Assembly: GCA_019637895.1 (NCBI GenBank)
Contig: JAHBUU010000008.1
Span: 1 to 36,828 of the forward strand
Reading direction: 5' to 3'
Length of the DNA stretch: 36,828 bases
Origin: Pseudobdellovibrionaceae bacterium
Lineage (GTDB): Bacteria > Bdellovibrionota > Bdellovibrionia > Bdellovibrionales > Bdellovibrionaceae
The first letter of the stretch is position 1, and every line of letters starts with the position of its first letter. The notes below the pieces were generated by a model. That model was given only the letters and a program-made list of their open reading frames with translations, was not told the origin of the DNA and searched no databases. Below are positions 24,066-32,018 of this stretch, piece by piece. The translations under genes were made by a program, and so were the position numbers.

Positions 24066-25118
24066 ATGATTCTGGCCCAAGACATCGTCCATCAATTCAG
24101 GAGCCTCCTCGAGCCCTGGCATGGCAATCCTCCTCCAGGAACCCTCAAGGCCGCCCCCGTCGAAGACTGCGGACCCGGCGATCTCGTTTTTGCATCCAAA
24201 CAAGAGCAATTGAACCAGGCCTGCGAGAAACAAGCATCCGTCATCGTGACTTCGGGGAAACTGACTCTCCCCGCTGGCCTCAGCACGGAAACATTCGTTC
24301 TTAAAACAGCTCATGTGGGACTCGCCATGGCGCAGGTCCTGCCACTCTTTGATTCCAAGCGGTCACGCTGGCAGTTCGCGGGCCTGCATCCGATGTCATC
24401 CATTCATCCGACCGCCCGCCTTGGGAAGAACGTCACCGTCGAAGCCTTCGTCTCTATCGGAGAAAATGTTCAGATCGCCGATGATTGCTTCATTGCCTCG
24501 AACTCGGTGATCGAACGAAATGCCGTGCTCGGGGAAAAATGCCGCATTCATCCTCAGGTTTTTATTGGTTCGGACAGCGTCCTTGGACGCGAGTGCGAGA
24601 TCCATCCCCATGTCACCATCGGAAGCGATGGGTTCGGCTATGCGCAGGACGCTTCCTTTCAGCACCATAAGCTCCCTCAACTGGGAAGGGTGACAATCGG
24701 AGATCGTGTTGAAATCGGCGCCGGAACCACCATCGACCGTGCCGCCTTCACCGAGACCAAGATCGGCTCGGGAACTAAATTTGATAACCTCTGCCATGTC
24801 GCCCATAACTGCGAAATCGGCGAGAACGGTATTATGGCCGGAGGGTTCATGGTGGCCGGTTCCGCAAAAATCGGCGCTCGCTTTATGTCCGGTGGCTCGA
24901 CGGTCGTTGCCGACCACGTCCACATCACCGACGGCGTTATTCTGGCAGGACGCTCATCCGTCACCGGCAATGTCGACAAACCGGGAGCCTATGGCGGATA
25001 CCCGCTTGTCCCGATGAAAGAACATCTGCGAACCATCGCCAGCCTGCCGCATGTGGTTCGCCTTCGAAAACAAGTCAGCCGAATACTCAAACACCTGAAT
25101 CTGCAAGAGGAGGAATAA
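24066..25118 (+). CDS. lpxD: UDP-3-O-(acyl)glucosamine N-acyltransferase
   Basis: The 350-aa protein adds the N-linked acyl chain in lipid A synthesis. An N-terminal uridine-binding domain (about 1-105, with [18 protein letters not shown]) is followed by left-handed beta-helix hexapeptide repeats (from [20 protein letters not shown]). The diagnostic [27 protein letters not shown] and [18 protein letters not shown] segments are present, the last carrying the catalytic His equivalent to H239 of E. coli LpxD. A C-terminal helix follows. ATG 24066 follows AAAAGGA. The gene stands alone rather than in the usual bamA-skp-lpxD-fabZ-lpxA cluster. It proves an LPS-type outer membrane. Confidence 0.95.
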   Translation: MILAQDIVHQFRSLLEPWHGNPPPGTLKAAPVEDCGPGDLVFASKQEQLNQACEKQASVIVTSGKLTLPAGLSTETFVLKTAHVGLAMAQVLPLFDSKRSRWQFAGLHPMSSIHPTARLGKNVTVEAFVSIGENVQIADDCFIASNSVIERNAVLGEKCRIHPQVFIGSDSVLGRECEIHPHVTIGSDGFGYAQDASFQHHKLPQLGRVTIGDRVEIGAGTTIDRAAFTETKIGSGTKFDNLCHVAHNCEIGENGIMAGGFMVAGSAKIGARFMSGGSTVVADHVHITDGVILAGRSSVTGNVDKPGAYGGYPLVPMKEHLRTIASLPHVVRLRKQVSRILKHLNLQEEE

Positions 25119-25120
25119 GA

Positions 25121-25486
25121 ATGAGCTACGAGTTTTACAAGATCATGCACGTCACGGGATTCATCATGGTCTTTCTCGGCCTCGCGGGCGTTCTCGCTTT
25201 ACGCATGGCCGGACCGAATCTCCCAAAACGTGCCTATATGCTCTTTGTGATCACCCATGGAATCGGCCTTCTCATTGCCTTCGTGGCAGGCTTCGGACTG
25301 GCCGCCCGTCTGAATATGTTCCAGAACCTGCCAATTTGGGTTTGGGCAAAAATCGCCATCTGGCTCGTGCTCGGCGGAGCCATGGCTCTCGCGAAACGAC
25401 GAGGTCAGATTGGAACACCGATTTTGGTTCTCCTGATCGGTCTCGGCGGAACCGCCGCTTGGTTGGCGATCACCAAGCCGTTCTAA
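25121..25486 (+). CDS. small integral membrane protein, four predicted TM segments
   Basis: The 121-aa protein has four hydrophobic helices (about 12-28, 42-60, 70-86 and 97-115) joined by short basic loops. Conserved-looking histidines occur in helix 1 (KIMHVTG) and helix 2 (THGIG), a pattern shared with haem-binding small membrane proteins such as HemJ or SirB-like families, but I cannot place it. It starts 2 bases after the lpxD stop, within an AGGAGG-containing context, so it is co-transcribed with lpxD. It is followed by a strong terminator. Confidence 0.75.
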   Translation: MSYEFYKIMHVTGFIMVFLGLAGVLALRMAGPNLPKRAYMLFVITHGIGLLIAFVAGFGLAARLNMFQNLPIWVWAKIAIWLVLGGAMALAKRRGQIGTPILVLLIGLGGTAAWLAITKPF

Positions 25487-25509
25487 ACGAAAAGCGTTCC
25501 ATCAAAAAC

Positions 25510-25535
25510 AAAAAGCCCGCGAAAGCGGGCTTTTT
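25510..25535. terminator. bidirectional intrinsic terminator
   Basis: AAAAAGCCCGC (25510-25520) and GCGGGCTTTTT (25525-25535) pair perfectly around a GAAA tetraloop. It lies between the convergent ends of the lpxD operon and the rRNA methyltransferase gene and can serve both directions. Confidence 0.93.
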
Positions 25536-25555
25536 GTTTTCTGGAAACTCTTATT

Positions 25556-26680
25556 TTATCTCATCGTGTACTTGAGGAAACGGCATTCAATCGAGCCGTT
25601 GTAAATCATGAAACGCCGAGAAGCCTTGAGTTTCAAATCCCCGATCAAATCCTTGTTGCCGGACAAGATCCAGGCATCCCACCCTTGGAAGCGATGCTTG
25701 AGCGTATATCCGAGATCTCGGTAAACGTCTCGCAGGTTGTCCTCGTCACCGATCCGAGCGCCATACGGAGGATTCACAACGATCAGACCTTTTTCAACCG
25801 GAGGAGCCACGGTCGCAACAGACTCGGCCTTGAACTGGATCACATGATCGACACCGGCCCGCTTCGCATTGTCTTTGGCGATCGTAATGGCACGGCGATC
25901 AATATCAAAACCGAAGAATTCAAAAGGGATCTCTTCTTTTTCAGCGGCAATCGCCTCGTCCACCAGTTTGTCCCAAACAGCCCGATCGAAATTTTCGAGC
26001 TTCATGAAACCAAAGGTCTTGCGATGAATACCGGGAGCGATATTCAAAGCCATCATGGCGGCTTCGATCAGAAAGGTTCCCGAGCCGACAAAGAAATCCA
26101 CCAAGGATGACTGTCGATCCCACTCGCTCAGTTTCAACAAACCGGCCGCCAGATTTTCTTTCAAAGGAGCCTCGACGACATCACGACGGTACCCACGCTG
26201 AAACAGGCTGGAGCCGCTGGTATCGATCGAAACCGAGAATTGGTTTTTCACCGCGCGAACCTGGACTCGCAGATCCGGACGGGTGTTATCCACATCGGGA
26301 CGCACATCGAACTTTTCACGGAATTGATCGACGATGGCATCTTTCACTTTCATCGCGACGAATCGCTGATCGTGCATACGCCCGTCACGAACGCTGGCAT
26401 CGATGGTCATTGTCTGGTTTGGTTTGATGTATTTGGTGAAGTCGTGCTTTTGAATCGCGTTGTACAACTCTTCAGGTTGATAGGCCGTGAAATCCAAGAT
26501 GGGTTTCATGATCCGACTGGCGATGCGGGAATGCAGGTTGGCTTTGTAGCAGCCTTCCCAGTTGCTTTCGAACATGACGCCCGATTGCGATTTCTCGGTG
26601 ACGTTCAGTCCGAGTTCCTTGAGTTCGATTTCGAGCGCGTCGGAAAGGCCCTTCGGGGCCGAGGCGAAAAACTGAGGCAT
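25556..26680 (-). CDS. THUMP-domain rRNA guanine-N2 methyltransferase, RlmL-like
   Basis: The 374-aa protein begins with a ferredoxin-like/THUMP region (MPQFFASAPKGLSDALEIELKELG..., about 1-155). A Rossmann methyltransferase domain follows, with motif I FFVGSGTFLIEAA, the acidic FFGFDIDRRAI, and the catalytic NPPY in VVNPPYGARIGDEDNL typical of N2-guanine or adenine amino methylation. This is the short YpsC/RlmL-N type that modifies 23S rRNA near G2445, not the RlmL-RlmK fusion. The start at 26680 follows AAAGGAC and gives the standard N-terminus; a 63-codon upstream extension is overlapping noise. It is downstream of the ETF-QO gene, separated by a terminator. Confidence 0.88.
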   Translation of the reverse strand: MPQFFASAPKGLSDALEIELKELGLNVTEKSQSGVMFESNWEGCYKANLHSRIASRIMKPILDFTAYQPEELYNAIQKHDFTKYIKPNQTMTIDASVRDGRMHDQRFVAMKVKDAIVDQFREKFDVRPDVDNTRPDLRVQVRAVKNQFSVSIDTSGSSLFQRGYRRDVVEAPLKENLAAGLLKLSEWDRQSSLVDFFVGSGTFLIEAAMMALNIAPGIHRKTFGFMKLENFDRAVWDKLVDEAIAAEKEEIPFEFFGFDIDRRAITIAKDNAKRAGVDHVIQFKAESVATVAPPVEKGLIVVNPPYGARIGDEDNLRDVYRDLGYTLKHRFQGWDAWILSGNKDLIGDLKLKASRRFMIYNGSIECRFLKYTMR

Positions 26681-26754
26681 GGTCGTCCTTTCGGTTTTTA
26701 TTCTTTCGGACTTCCATCGTCCTGCCGCGAACCGGAGGATTGCGTTCCGAAAGA

Positions 26755-26776
26755 AAGCCCGCCTCAAAACGGGCTT
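26755..26776 (-). terminator. intrinsic terminator after ETF-QO
   Basis: AAGCCCG (26755-26761) and CGGGCTT (26770-26776) form a 7-bp stem with an 8-base loop. On the minus strand it is followed by a T-rich TTTCTTT stretch. It lies 24 bases beyond the ETF-QO stop. Confidence 0.75.
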
Positions 26777-26799
26777 CCGAGAAAAACGACCGGGGTCGG

Positions 26800-28530
26800 T
26801 TAGGTCTCCTGATACTGAGGGCCGCCGCCACCTTCTGGCACTGTCCAGTCGATGTTCTCGAAGGGGCACTTAATATCACAGGTCTTGCAGTGAATACAGT
26901 TCGTGAAGTTGATCTGTAAATCGTACTGACCCTGGTGTTTTTGGGATGGCAACATCTCATACACACTGGCTGGACAGAAACGAACACAAGGCGACTTATA
27001 TTGCGGTTCGCAGACGGTTCGGCAGATGTCGCCATCCCCCAAGAGCAGGTGGTTGGGGCTGTCCTCGTCGTGCATGGTTCCGGTCAGATAAACGCTCGAA
27101 AGCTTGTCGAAAAACAGCGTTCCATCCGCCTTGGGAAGCTGGTTTTCAGGGTGCTGAAGGCCCTCGGGACCCCAAACATCCACCACCTTTTCCGTGGTCC
27201 CCGCGTCTTTATGGACGGGCATATGATCGAACAAACCTCGGCCGCCGGTGATCTCCTGAAGGGCCAACAAAGGCATGCTGGCATACATCCCCTTGGACAG
27301 GGTCTGGTGGAAATTCCGAACCCGGTAGAGCTCTTTGGCCACAAAAGAGTCGTGAATTTTCTTTTCGTAGCCCGAGAGAACCTCGGCACTGGTGTTTTGT
27401 GCGATCAGTCCGGCCAAGGCGGTCTCGGCCGCGAGCATCCCCGACTTCATGGCCAAGTGGATGCCCTTCAGTTTTTGAACATCCACCATCGAGGCGGAAT
27501 CGCCGCAAACCATCCAACCGTCACCCGCCAGGCGCGGCATCGAGTAGTACCCGCCCGCAGGCAAGGTTTTGCCTCCGTAGGCGATCACCTTTCCGCCCTC
27601 GATCATCTTGCGAACGAAGGGGTGGGTCTTGAGTTTCTGCAGTTCACGGTGCGGATCCAAAAGCGGATCGTGAGTATCCAGATAGGCCACAATCCCCAAG
27701 ATGATTTTGTCGCCGGGAATGGTGTAGATGAAGGTTCCACCAATGGATTTTTTCAGCGGAAAACCAAGAGTGTGAATAACCTGTCCGGGCTCGACGGTTC
27801 CCGGAGGCATCTGGATGATTTCCTTCACGCCCTCTTCGAAAACCTCGGCATTTTTGCCGTCGCGCAAATTCAATTTTTTCTGAACCTGCTTGAAGAGGGA
27901 GCCTCGGGTTCCTTCGGCGAAAACCACGAGCTTTGATTTCAAAATCATTCCGGGTTCAAAGTTCGACTTGGGTTGTCCGTTCTTGTCGCGACCCTTGTCG
28001 CCGGTGCGAACACCGACGATTTTATCACCCTCGTAAATCGCTTCGACGGCGGCGAAGCCAGGGAAGATATTGATCCCCTTCTCTTCGCACTTCTGTCCGA
28101 GCCAGCGATTGAGTTTAGAAATGGAAACGATGTGGTGACCAATATTGTGAAAAGGCGGAGGCGTGATCGGCAACTTAAAGGCAAAATCCGATCCGAGATA
28201 GTAGACCGCATCTTTTTTGACGTCCGAATCAATCGGGCAGCCCTGCTCTTTGTAGTCAGGCATGAGTTCGCGCAAGGCCGATGGGTTCAAAACCGCGCCC
28301 GAAAAACTGTGGGCACCGACCTCGGCGCCTTTTTCCAGAACAACGATCATCGGATCGACGATGGGTTCACCTTGAGCCGTGCCGGCCGCGATGTCCGCAT
28401 TGTGTTTTTCGATTTGATTCGCCAAATGCAAGGCGCAGGACAAACCGGCGGAACCACCGCCCACGATCAGGACATCGACGTCCATCGTTTCTCGAGTCAC
28501 GCCTTCCGGCAGATCGTTGTAAACACTCAT
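26800..28530 (-). CDS. electron transfer flavoprotein:quinone oxidoreductase (ETF-QO)
   Basis: The 576-aa protein passes electrons from reduced ETF to the quinone pool at the inner membrane. FAD binding is shown by DVLIVGGGSAGLSCALHL near the N-terminus. The body has AHSFSGAVLNPSALRELMPDY and the quinone-binding region GGYYSMPRLAGDGWMVCGDSA. The 4Fe-4S ligands are in the C-terminal SPCVRFCPASVYE and TNCIHCKTCDIKCPFENIDW. The length equals the family norm. It has its own ribosome-binding site (GGAGAC before ATG 28530). The ETF alpha and beta subunits are not in the window. It would serve fatty-acid or amino-acid oxidation, matching the branched-chain-type E1 pair in the same window. Confidence 0.94.
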   Translation of the reverse strand: MSVYNDLPEGVTRETMDVDVLIVGGGSAGLSCALHLANQIEKHNADIAAGTAQGEPIVDPMIVVLEKGAEVGAHSFSGAVLNPSALRELMPDYKEQGCPIDSDVKKDAVYYLGSDFAFKLPITPPPFHNIGHHIVSISKLNRWLGQKCEEKGINIFPGFAAVEAIYEGDKIVGVRTGDKGRDKNGQPKSNFEPGMILKSKLVVFAEGTRGSLFKQVQKKLNLRDGKNAEVFEEGVKEIIQMPPGTVEPGQVIHTLGFPLKKSIGGTFIYTIPGDKIILGIVAYLDTHDPLLDPHRELQKLKTHPFVRKMIEGGKVIAYGGKTLPAGGYYSMPRLAGDGWMVCGDSASMVDVQKLKGIHLAMKSGMLAAETALAGLIAQNTSAEVLSGYEKKIHDSFVAKELYRVRNFHQTLSKGMYASMPLLALQEITGGRGLFDHMPVHKDAGTTEKVVDVWGPEGLQHPENQLPKADGTLFFDKLSSVYLTGTMHDEDSPNHLLLGDGDICRTVCEPQYKSPCVRFCPASVYEMLPSQKHQGQYDLQINFTNCIHCKTCDIKCPFENIDWTVPEGGGGPQYQET

Positions 28531-28581
28531 GCTGTCTCCTTCACTCTCAAAACTCGGCCCGGGACAATGACGGGAGCCGTC

Positions 28582-28821
28582 TTAGTCTGCCGATGATTCC
28601 TCGCGGGGCTCTTCGACCACCGGAGCAACCTTACGAACAGGAACGGGAAGAGGCTCTTGCACTTTGAGTTCGCTCTCGTCAGCCCCACCTGGATACAGGC
28701 GACGCTTGGCCCGAACGGCGACTTCTTCATCACGGTCGTTTTCCGCCTGAGGCGAACGAACCTCGTCCGCAACGGCCGAAAAACCCACCAGCAACGCCAA
28801 AAGAACGAAGATCCTTTTCAT
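28582..28821 (-). CDS. small secreted acidic/basic protein, unknown
   Basis: The 79-aa protein has a signal peptide (1-18, IFVLLALLVGFSAVA). The charged mature part contains RRLYPGGADESELKVQ and a Pro/Glu/Val tail (PLPVPVRKVAPVVEEPREE). The mature part has no cysteine and looks disordered. The ATG at 28821 follows GGGAGGAT. It is 51 bases upstream of ETF-QO on the same strand and may be co-transcribed, but no functional link is evident. I do not recognise it. Confidence 0.6.
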   Translation of the reverse strand: MKRIFVLLALLVGFSAVADEVRSPQAENDRDEEVAVRAKRRLYPGGADESELKVQEPLPVPVRKVAPVVEEPREESSAD

Positions 28822-28946
28822 TCCATCCTCCCCTCGAGTTCCCACTCAAGTTTCGTACTAGAAAGTTATGTCACGATTCTCAGTTCGTTCGCAACTAGGC
28901 TCTGAAAAACAATTGAAAGAAGCAGGGGCTCAACTGAGAGTGATTT

Positions 28947-29795
28947 TCAGTGACTGGTTCCGAAATCGACGGGCAGCCGCCGATGATCTTTCATCGGGAT
29001 CTGGCGGCGGACTTTGTCGATTTCGTCGCGTTGCAAAGTCTGGATGTCCACACCCGGCCCCCGCTCGACAAGACGGCTGACCACACGCCCCCACGGATCC
29101 ACGATCAGACTATTCCCGTGAGTTTCTCGAAACCCTGACGAGGAAGCCCCTTGATGAACTCCGCCTTGGGCCGGAGCAATCACATAGCACTGACTCTCGA
29201 CTGCCCGAGTCCGCACCAGCAGGTCCCAATGGGCCTCTCCGGTTCGGGTCAAAAAGGCAGAAGGGATCAGGATCGCATCCACTTCCTGACGGGCATAGAT
29301 CGAGTAGAGCTCGGAAAAGCGGACGTCATAGCAGATCGACTCGCCGAATCTCCAACCGTCAATTTCGATCACCGAAGGTCCACCACCATGACGAAAGACA
29401 TCGGATTCGCGAACACTTGGCCCGTTCGCCAACGAGATGTCGAAGAGATGCATTTTTTGATAAGTGGCTCGCAGAGCACCTTGATCGTTGATCCACACCG
29501 AGGAGTTATAAAGATGCCCCTCGAGGCGAAGAGGAACCGTCAGATGCAGGTTCATCTTCCGACGAACAGCCAACTCACTGAGCGCGGCAAAAGCCTCATC
29601 CTGGAGCATGAGACCGCGAAGGCTCTCGCCTTCCTGAAGTCGCAGATAGAGAGAGTTTTCGGGAAAGAAAGCAATCCGCACACCCGCCGATTCTGGAATG
29701 CGCTCGACGAGCTCTTCGATTTGCATGACGTTGGCATCGACATCGTCCACCGAGGTCATCTGGCAGAGCGCGATGGTCAGACTGTTCGAGTCCAC
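28947..29795 (-). CDS. carbon-nitrogen hydrolase (nitrilase superfamily, Nit/omega-amidase type)
   Basis: The 282-aa protein has the catalytic Glu-Lys-Cys triad: E in FFPENSLYL, K in TYQKMHLFDI, C in ESICYDVRFSELY. A second conserved Glu occurs in TGEAHWDLLVRTRAVE. These are the signatures of NIT1/NIT2-like amidases that clear deaminated glutathione or 2-oxo-acid amides. The start is a GTG (29793-29795) immediately after the TAA of the upstream gene, with GGAG about 9 bases before, so translation is coupled. No downstream partner is evident. Exact substrate is inference. Confidence 0.88.
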   Translation of the reverse strand: MDSNSLTIALCQMTSVDDVDANVMQIEELVERIPESAGVRIAFFPENSLYLRLQEGESLRGLMLQDEAFAALSELAVRRKMNLHLTVPLRLEGHLYNSSVWINDQGALRATYQKMHLFDISLANGPSVRESDVFRHGGGPSVIEIDGWRFGESICYDVRFSELYSIYARQEVDAILIPSAFLTRTGEAHWDLLVRTRAVESQCYVIAPAQGGVHQGASSSGFRETHGNSLIVDPWGRVVSRLVERGPGVDIQTLQRDEIDKVRRQIPMKDHRRLPVDFGTSH

Positions 29796-30149
29796 TTACT
29801 GAACTCCGGAGGTGAGGTCCGAGACTCCTGAACTTTGAACGGCCCGGCACTTCCAGCCGGCGCCCTCGAGGGTGGTCTTCACACGACCCAGAATATCTTC
29901 GCAGGAGGAGTGGTTTTGCGCCTCTCCGACATTCTGGTCTTTGCCGTATTTATTGTAGATGGCCAGGCACTTGCCTTCTTCTTTTTGAATTCGCAGAGTG
30001 CGGACTTCTTTATCCAGTTTGCAAAGGGAGTAAGCCGCATCATCGGCATGGGCGGAAGAAGCGAACGCCAGAAACACAAAAACCGGGAGCGCGATCAGAA
30101 GGCGCAAACCCGGTTTCTGGAATTTTTTCGAATTTTCGGAACCGCGCAT
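29796..30149 (-). CDS. small secreted four-cysteine protein, unknown
   Basis: The 117-aa protein has a long n-region (RGSENSKKFQKPGLR) and a signal peptide cleaved near SSAHA (about residue 35). A helical mature domain has four cysteines (C43, C61, C83 and C100), which could form two disulfides. No family is recognisable. ATG 30149 follows AAGGAGG at good spacing. Its TAA directly abuts the GTG start of the nitrilase gene, so the two form an operon. Confidence 0.7.
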   Translation of the reverse strand: MRGSENSKKFQKPGLRLLIALPVFVFLAFASSAHADDAAYSLCKLDKEVRTLRIQKEEGKCLAIYNKYGKDQNVGEAQNHSSCEDILGRVKTTLEGAGWKCRAVQSSGVSDLTSGVQ

Positions 30150-30238
30150 GTAACCTCCTTCTGAGCTGTGAGGACGTACAAGAACGGTTCCATTGTAATC
30201 GGTCTCGAAAGTCGAACAAACCGTTACAAAAGGGCCTC

Positions 30239-30257
30239 GTCCAAACTTGGACTTTTT
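30239..30257 (+). terminator. possible terminator adjacent to rplX
   Basis: GTCCAA (30239-30244) and TTGGAC (30247-30252) form a compact hairpin followed on the plus strand by TTTTT (30253-30257). It lies immediately beyond the rplX stop. Its T-run faces plus-strand transcripts rather than rplX itself, so it would mainly stop antisense transcription. On the minus strand only a distant TTTT follows. Confidence 0.35.
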
Positions 30258-30524
30258 CTAGGCCGACTTTTGTTTGGTTGTCTTCTTCGAAGTCTTTTTC
30301 GCTGTTTTTTCAGCAGGACCCGACACGAGTTTCACGTTCGAGTAATCGATGAAGCCTTCTTTTTTCAGAAGTCCTTCTTTTTTGTCATAGTGAGTTTGCA
30401 CTTTGACGCCGCCGACTTTGATTCTCAAAGCGTTGCGATCGATCTCGAGAACTTCGCCTTTTTTGCCTTTGTCGGAACCAGTGATCACTTGAACAGTGGC
30501 GCCTTTTTTAATTTTCAGTTTCAT
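30258..30524 (-). CDS. rplX: 50S ribosomal protein L24
   Basis: The 88-aa protein carries the KOW motif of L24 (VQVITGSDKGKKGEVLEIDRNALRIKVGGV), followed by VQTHYDKKEGLLKKEGFIDYSNVKLV, the usual bL24 second strand set. It is shorter than E. coli L24 (about 103 aa) and ends in a Lys/Thr-rich tail. It lies 11 bases downstream of rpmB on the same strand with AAGAGG as ribosome-binding site. L24 normally sits in the spc operon, so this is either a relocated single copy or a second paralog. Confidence 0.88.
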   Translation of the reverse strand: MKLKIKKGATVQVITGSDKGKKGEVLEIDRNALRIKVGGVKVQTHYDKKEGLLKKEGFIDYSNVKLVSGPAEKTAKKTSKKTTKQKSA

Positions 30525-30535
30525 CGCGAAGCCTC

Positions 30536-30829
30536 TTAGTTCTTCTTCTTAGATTGAAATTTCTTTTTGATGCGGCCTTTGACGGCCAACGCACGCTTCG
30601 AAAGGACGCTGTCGTCCGTTTGAAGCATAAAGTTGTCAAAACCACCCATATGTTCCATATCGCGGATGGCGCTGGTTGCAACTTGCAGACGAACCATCTG
30701 ATTCAAAACGCTGCTAAACATGCGTTTTTTCTGGATATTAGGCATAGCAATGCTCTTCGTCTTGATATTCGAGTGGCTGACGAGGTTCTTAACCACGACG
30801 CCTTTTCCAGTGACTTCACAACGGCTCAT
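30536..30829 (-). CDS. rpmB: 50S ribosomal protein L28
   Basis: The 97-aa protein matches bL28: MSRCEVTGKGVVVKNLVSHSNIKTKS at the N-terminus, then PNIQKKRMFS and VRLQVATSAIRDMEHMGGFDNF. It has only the single N-terminal Cys and no CxxC pairs, so it is the zinc-free form. The C-terminus is Lys-rich (KGRIKKKFQSKKK). AAGGAG precedes the ATG. It is first in an rpmB-rplX transcript, divergent from rpsR across 129 bp. Confidence 0.93.
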   Translation of the reverse strand: MSRCEVTGKGVVVKNLVSHSNIKTKSIAMPNIQKKRMFSSVLNQMVRLQVATSAIRDMEHMGGFDNFMLQTDDSVLSKRALAVKGRIKKKFQSKKKN

Positions 30830-30891
30830 GTTGCGCTCCTTAAAAAGCTCAGATTCAAAAAGGGAACAAACCTCTTACAGAAAAAAGACAC

Positions 30892-30920
30892 TTGATGGCA
30901 AGGCCTTTTTTGGGTACACC
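30892..30920 (+). promoter_or_regulatory. possible rpsR promoter in the rpmB-rpsR divergent gap
   Basis: TTGATG (30892-30897), 17 bases, then TACACC (30915-30920) is an imperfect sigma-70 arrangement pointing at rpsR. On the opposite strand TTGCCA and TGTAAG give an equally imperfect rpmB promoter overlapping it. No palindrome like the one near zur is present here. Confidence 0.3.
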
Positions 30921-30958
30921 ACTCATCTCACAAGAACTGAACCTGAGGAAGAGGACCC

Positions 30959-31228
30959 ATGAAAAAGACAACTCGTAGCAAATACCGCCAGGAATTCACC
31001 GGAGACCACGTTTTTGATTACAAAGACCCTGTTTCCCTGACTCGTTTCGTTGGCGATGGTGGCAAAATCACTCCTGCCCGTATCTCCAAACTGAGCCTTT
31101 CCCAGCAAAAACGCGTTGCTGCGGCTGTTAAAAAGTCCCGCAATCTCGCTTTGTTGCCAAACGGGATGCCAGCTTACGATGTTTTCAACCGTGTTGAAAC
31201 CATCTCTCCTGCTCCGTTCGAAGTCTAA
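30959..31228 (+). CDS. rpsR: 30S ribosomal protein S18
   Basis: The 89-aa protein contains the S18 core: FDYKDPVSLTRFVGDGGKITPARISKLSLSQQKRVAAAVKKSRNLALLP. It has no cysteine, so it is the zinc-free form. It is somewhat longer than E. coli S18 (75 aa), with an extra C-terminal segment NGMPAYDVFNRVETISPAPFEV. GAGGAAGAGG lies just before the ATG. It is monocistronic here instead of sitting between rpsF and rplI, and is closed by the terminator at 31260-31286. Confidence 0.9.
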   Translation: MKKTTRSKYRQEFTGDHVFDYKDPVSLTRFVGDGGKITPARISKLSLSQQKRVAAAVKKSRNLALLPNGMPAYDVFNRVETISPAPFEV

Positions 31229-31259
31229 GACCTTCTGAAATTCGAAAAGGTTCAGTGAC

Positions 31260-31286
31260 AAAAAGCCAGCTTCTAGCTGGCTTTTT
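31260..31286. terminator. bidirectional intrinsic terminator after rpsR
   Basis: AAAAAGCCAGC (31260-31270) and GCTGGCTTTTT (31276-31286) pair perfectly around TTCTA. The minus-strand gene's stop codon (31273-31275) lies inside the loop, so the hairpin also terminates that convergent gene. Confidence 0.92.
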
Positions 31287-31704
31287 GCTTTTGGGCGGCC
31301 GTCATTTGAGCCCAGGCCCAGCCATGAGAGGCCAAAATCAAGAGCAGCATCAGCATATAACTCTTGCTCGAATAGCGATGCCAGTCGGCTCCGCTCTGGC
31401 CAAAAAATGTAAACTCTTCAAAGGCCGTCTCCCAAAACAGGAGCCGGGCGCCCAGGATCGGCAGCGCGAACAGCAGCCAAAACTGCAGAACACCCGTCCA
31501 CCACAAGGTTCGAGGTCCGCGGGAAAACCCCGGCCCGCCCTCTTTCCAACGCAAAACCATCAGCGCCAAAGGCACCAGCACGAAAAGCAGGCCGGCACAG
31601 GTAGCGGCGATCTTGCGATCAGGGATGACTCGGAAAAAGGTCATGACCAGAAGGATGACAAGGAGAAGCGGCACAAACTCTCTAAGGATTGTCTTGATTC
31701 TCAT
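31273..31704 (-). CDS. small integral membrane protein, unknown
   Basis: The 143-aa protein (from ATG 31704) has about four hydrophobic helices: FVPLLLVILLVMTFF, TCAGLLFVLVPLALMVL, TGVLQFWLLFALPILGARLLF and SYMLMLLLILASHGWAW. The conserved-looking FGQSGADWHRYSSK lies between the last two. I do not recognise the family. An alternative ATG at 31728 would add eight residues; neither start has a strong ribosome-binding site. It is divergent from the 67-aa gene at 31814, and its stop lies in the rpsR terminator loop. Confidence 0.6.
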   Translation of the reverse strand: MRIKTILREFVPLLLVILLVMTFFRVIPDRKIAATCAGLLFVLVPLALMVLRWKEGGPGFSRGPRTLWWTGVLQFWLLFALPILGARLLFWETAFEEFTFFGQSGADWHRYSSKSYMLMLLLILASHGWAWAQMTAAQKQKAS

Positions 31705-31813
31705 TTTTTGGACTCTAGCTTTGGACATCTTGAGCGGCAAGACCCGCCATTTCCAAGCCTCACAGAGCTGAGCCAGGCTCGCCTCTTGATAAGGCCCTCC
31801 GCCAGGAGGAACC

Positions 31814-32017
31814 ATGACGAAAACCAATTCCCTACAAATCCTGAAGAACCAACTGAAACACTTTGGCCTGAATCCCAACGAATGGACGATGACCCCACAG
31901 GACAGCCGCCGCTGCCTGATCACGCACCGAACGGACAAGGAGCTGTCTTTCTTGGGTTACACGAATCTTCGCAAGCCGCGCCCCGAATGGACAACGCTGG
32001 CTCTGAGATCGCTTTGA
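31814..32017 (+). CDS. 67-aa hypothetical protein
   Basis: AGGAGG five bases before the ATG is a near-perfect ribosome-binding site. The product (NSLQILKNQLKHFGLNPNEWTM...ELSFLGYTNLRKPRPEWTTLAL) is a soluble, mixed-charge small protein with three tryptophan or tyrosine landmarks. It has no recognisable family. It is convergent with the 32019 gene, with one base between stops, and divergent from the 31704 gene. The ribosome-binding site and the compact fit between neighbours argue that it is real. Confidence 0.6.
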   Translation: MTKTNSLQILKNQLKHFGLNPNEWTMTPQDSRRCLITHRTDKELSFLGYTNLRKPRPEWTTLALRSL

Positions 32018-32018
32018 A

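Noticed and set aside
28868-29080. 70-codon plus-strand frame at the end of the nitrilase gene
   Set aside because: Mostly overlaps the nitrilase on the opposite strand and lacks a ribosome-binding site; the first 27 codons in the gap do not resemble a known peptide.
30183-30225. AACGGTT/AACCGTT inverted repeat with a 29-base loop
   Set aside because: The arms are only seven bases with a long loop; likely chance, though it lies in the promoter of the 29796-30149 gene.
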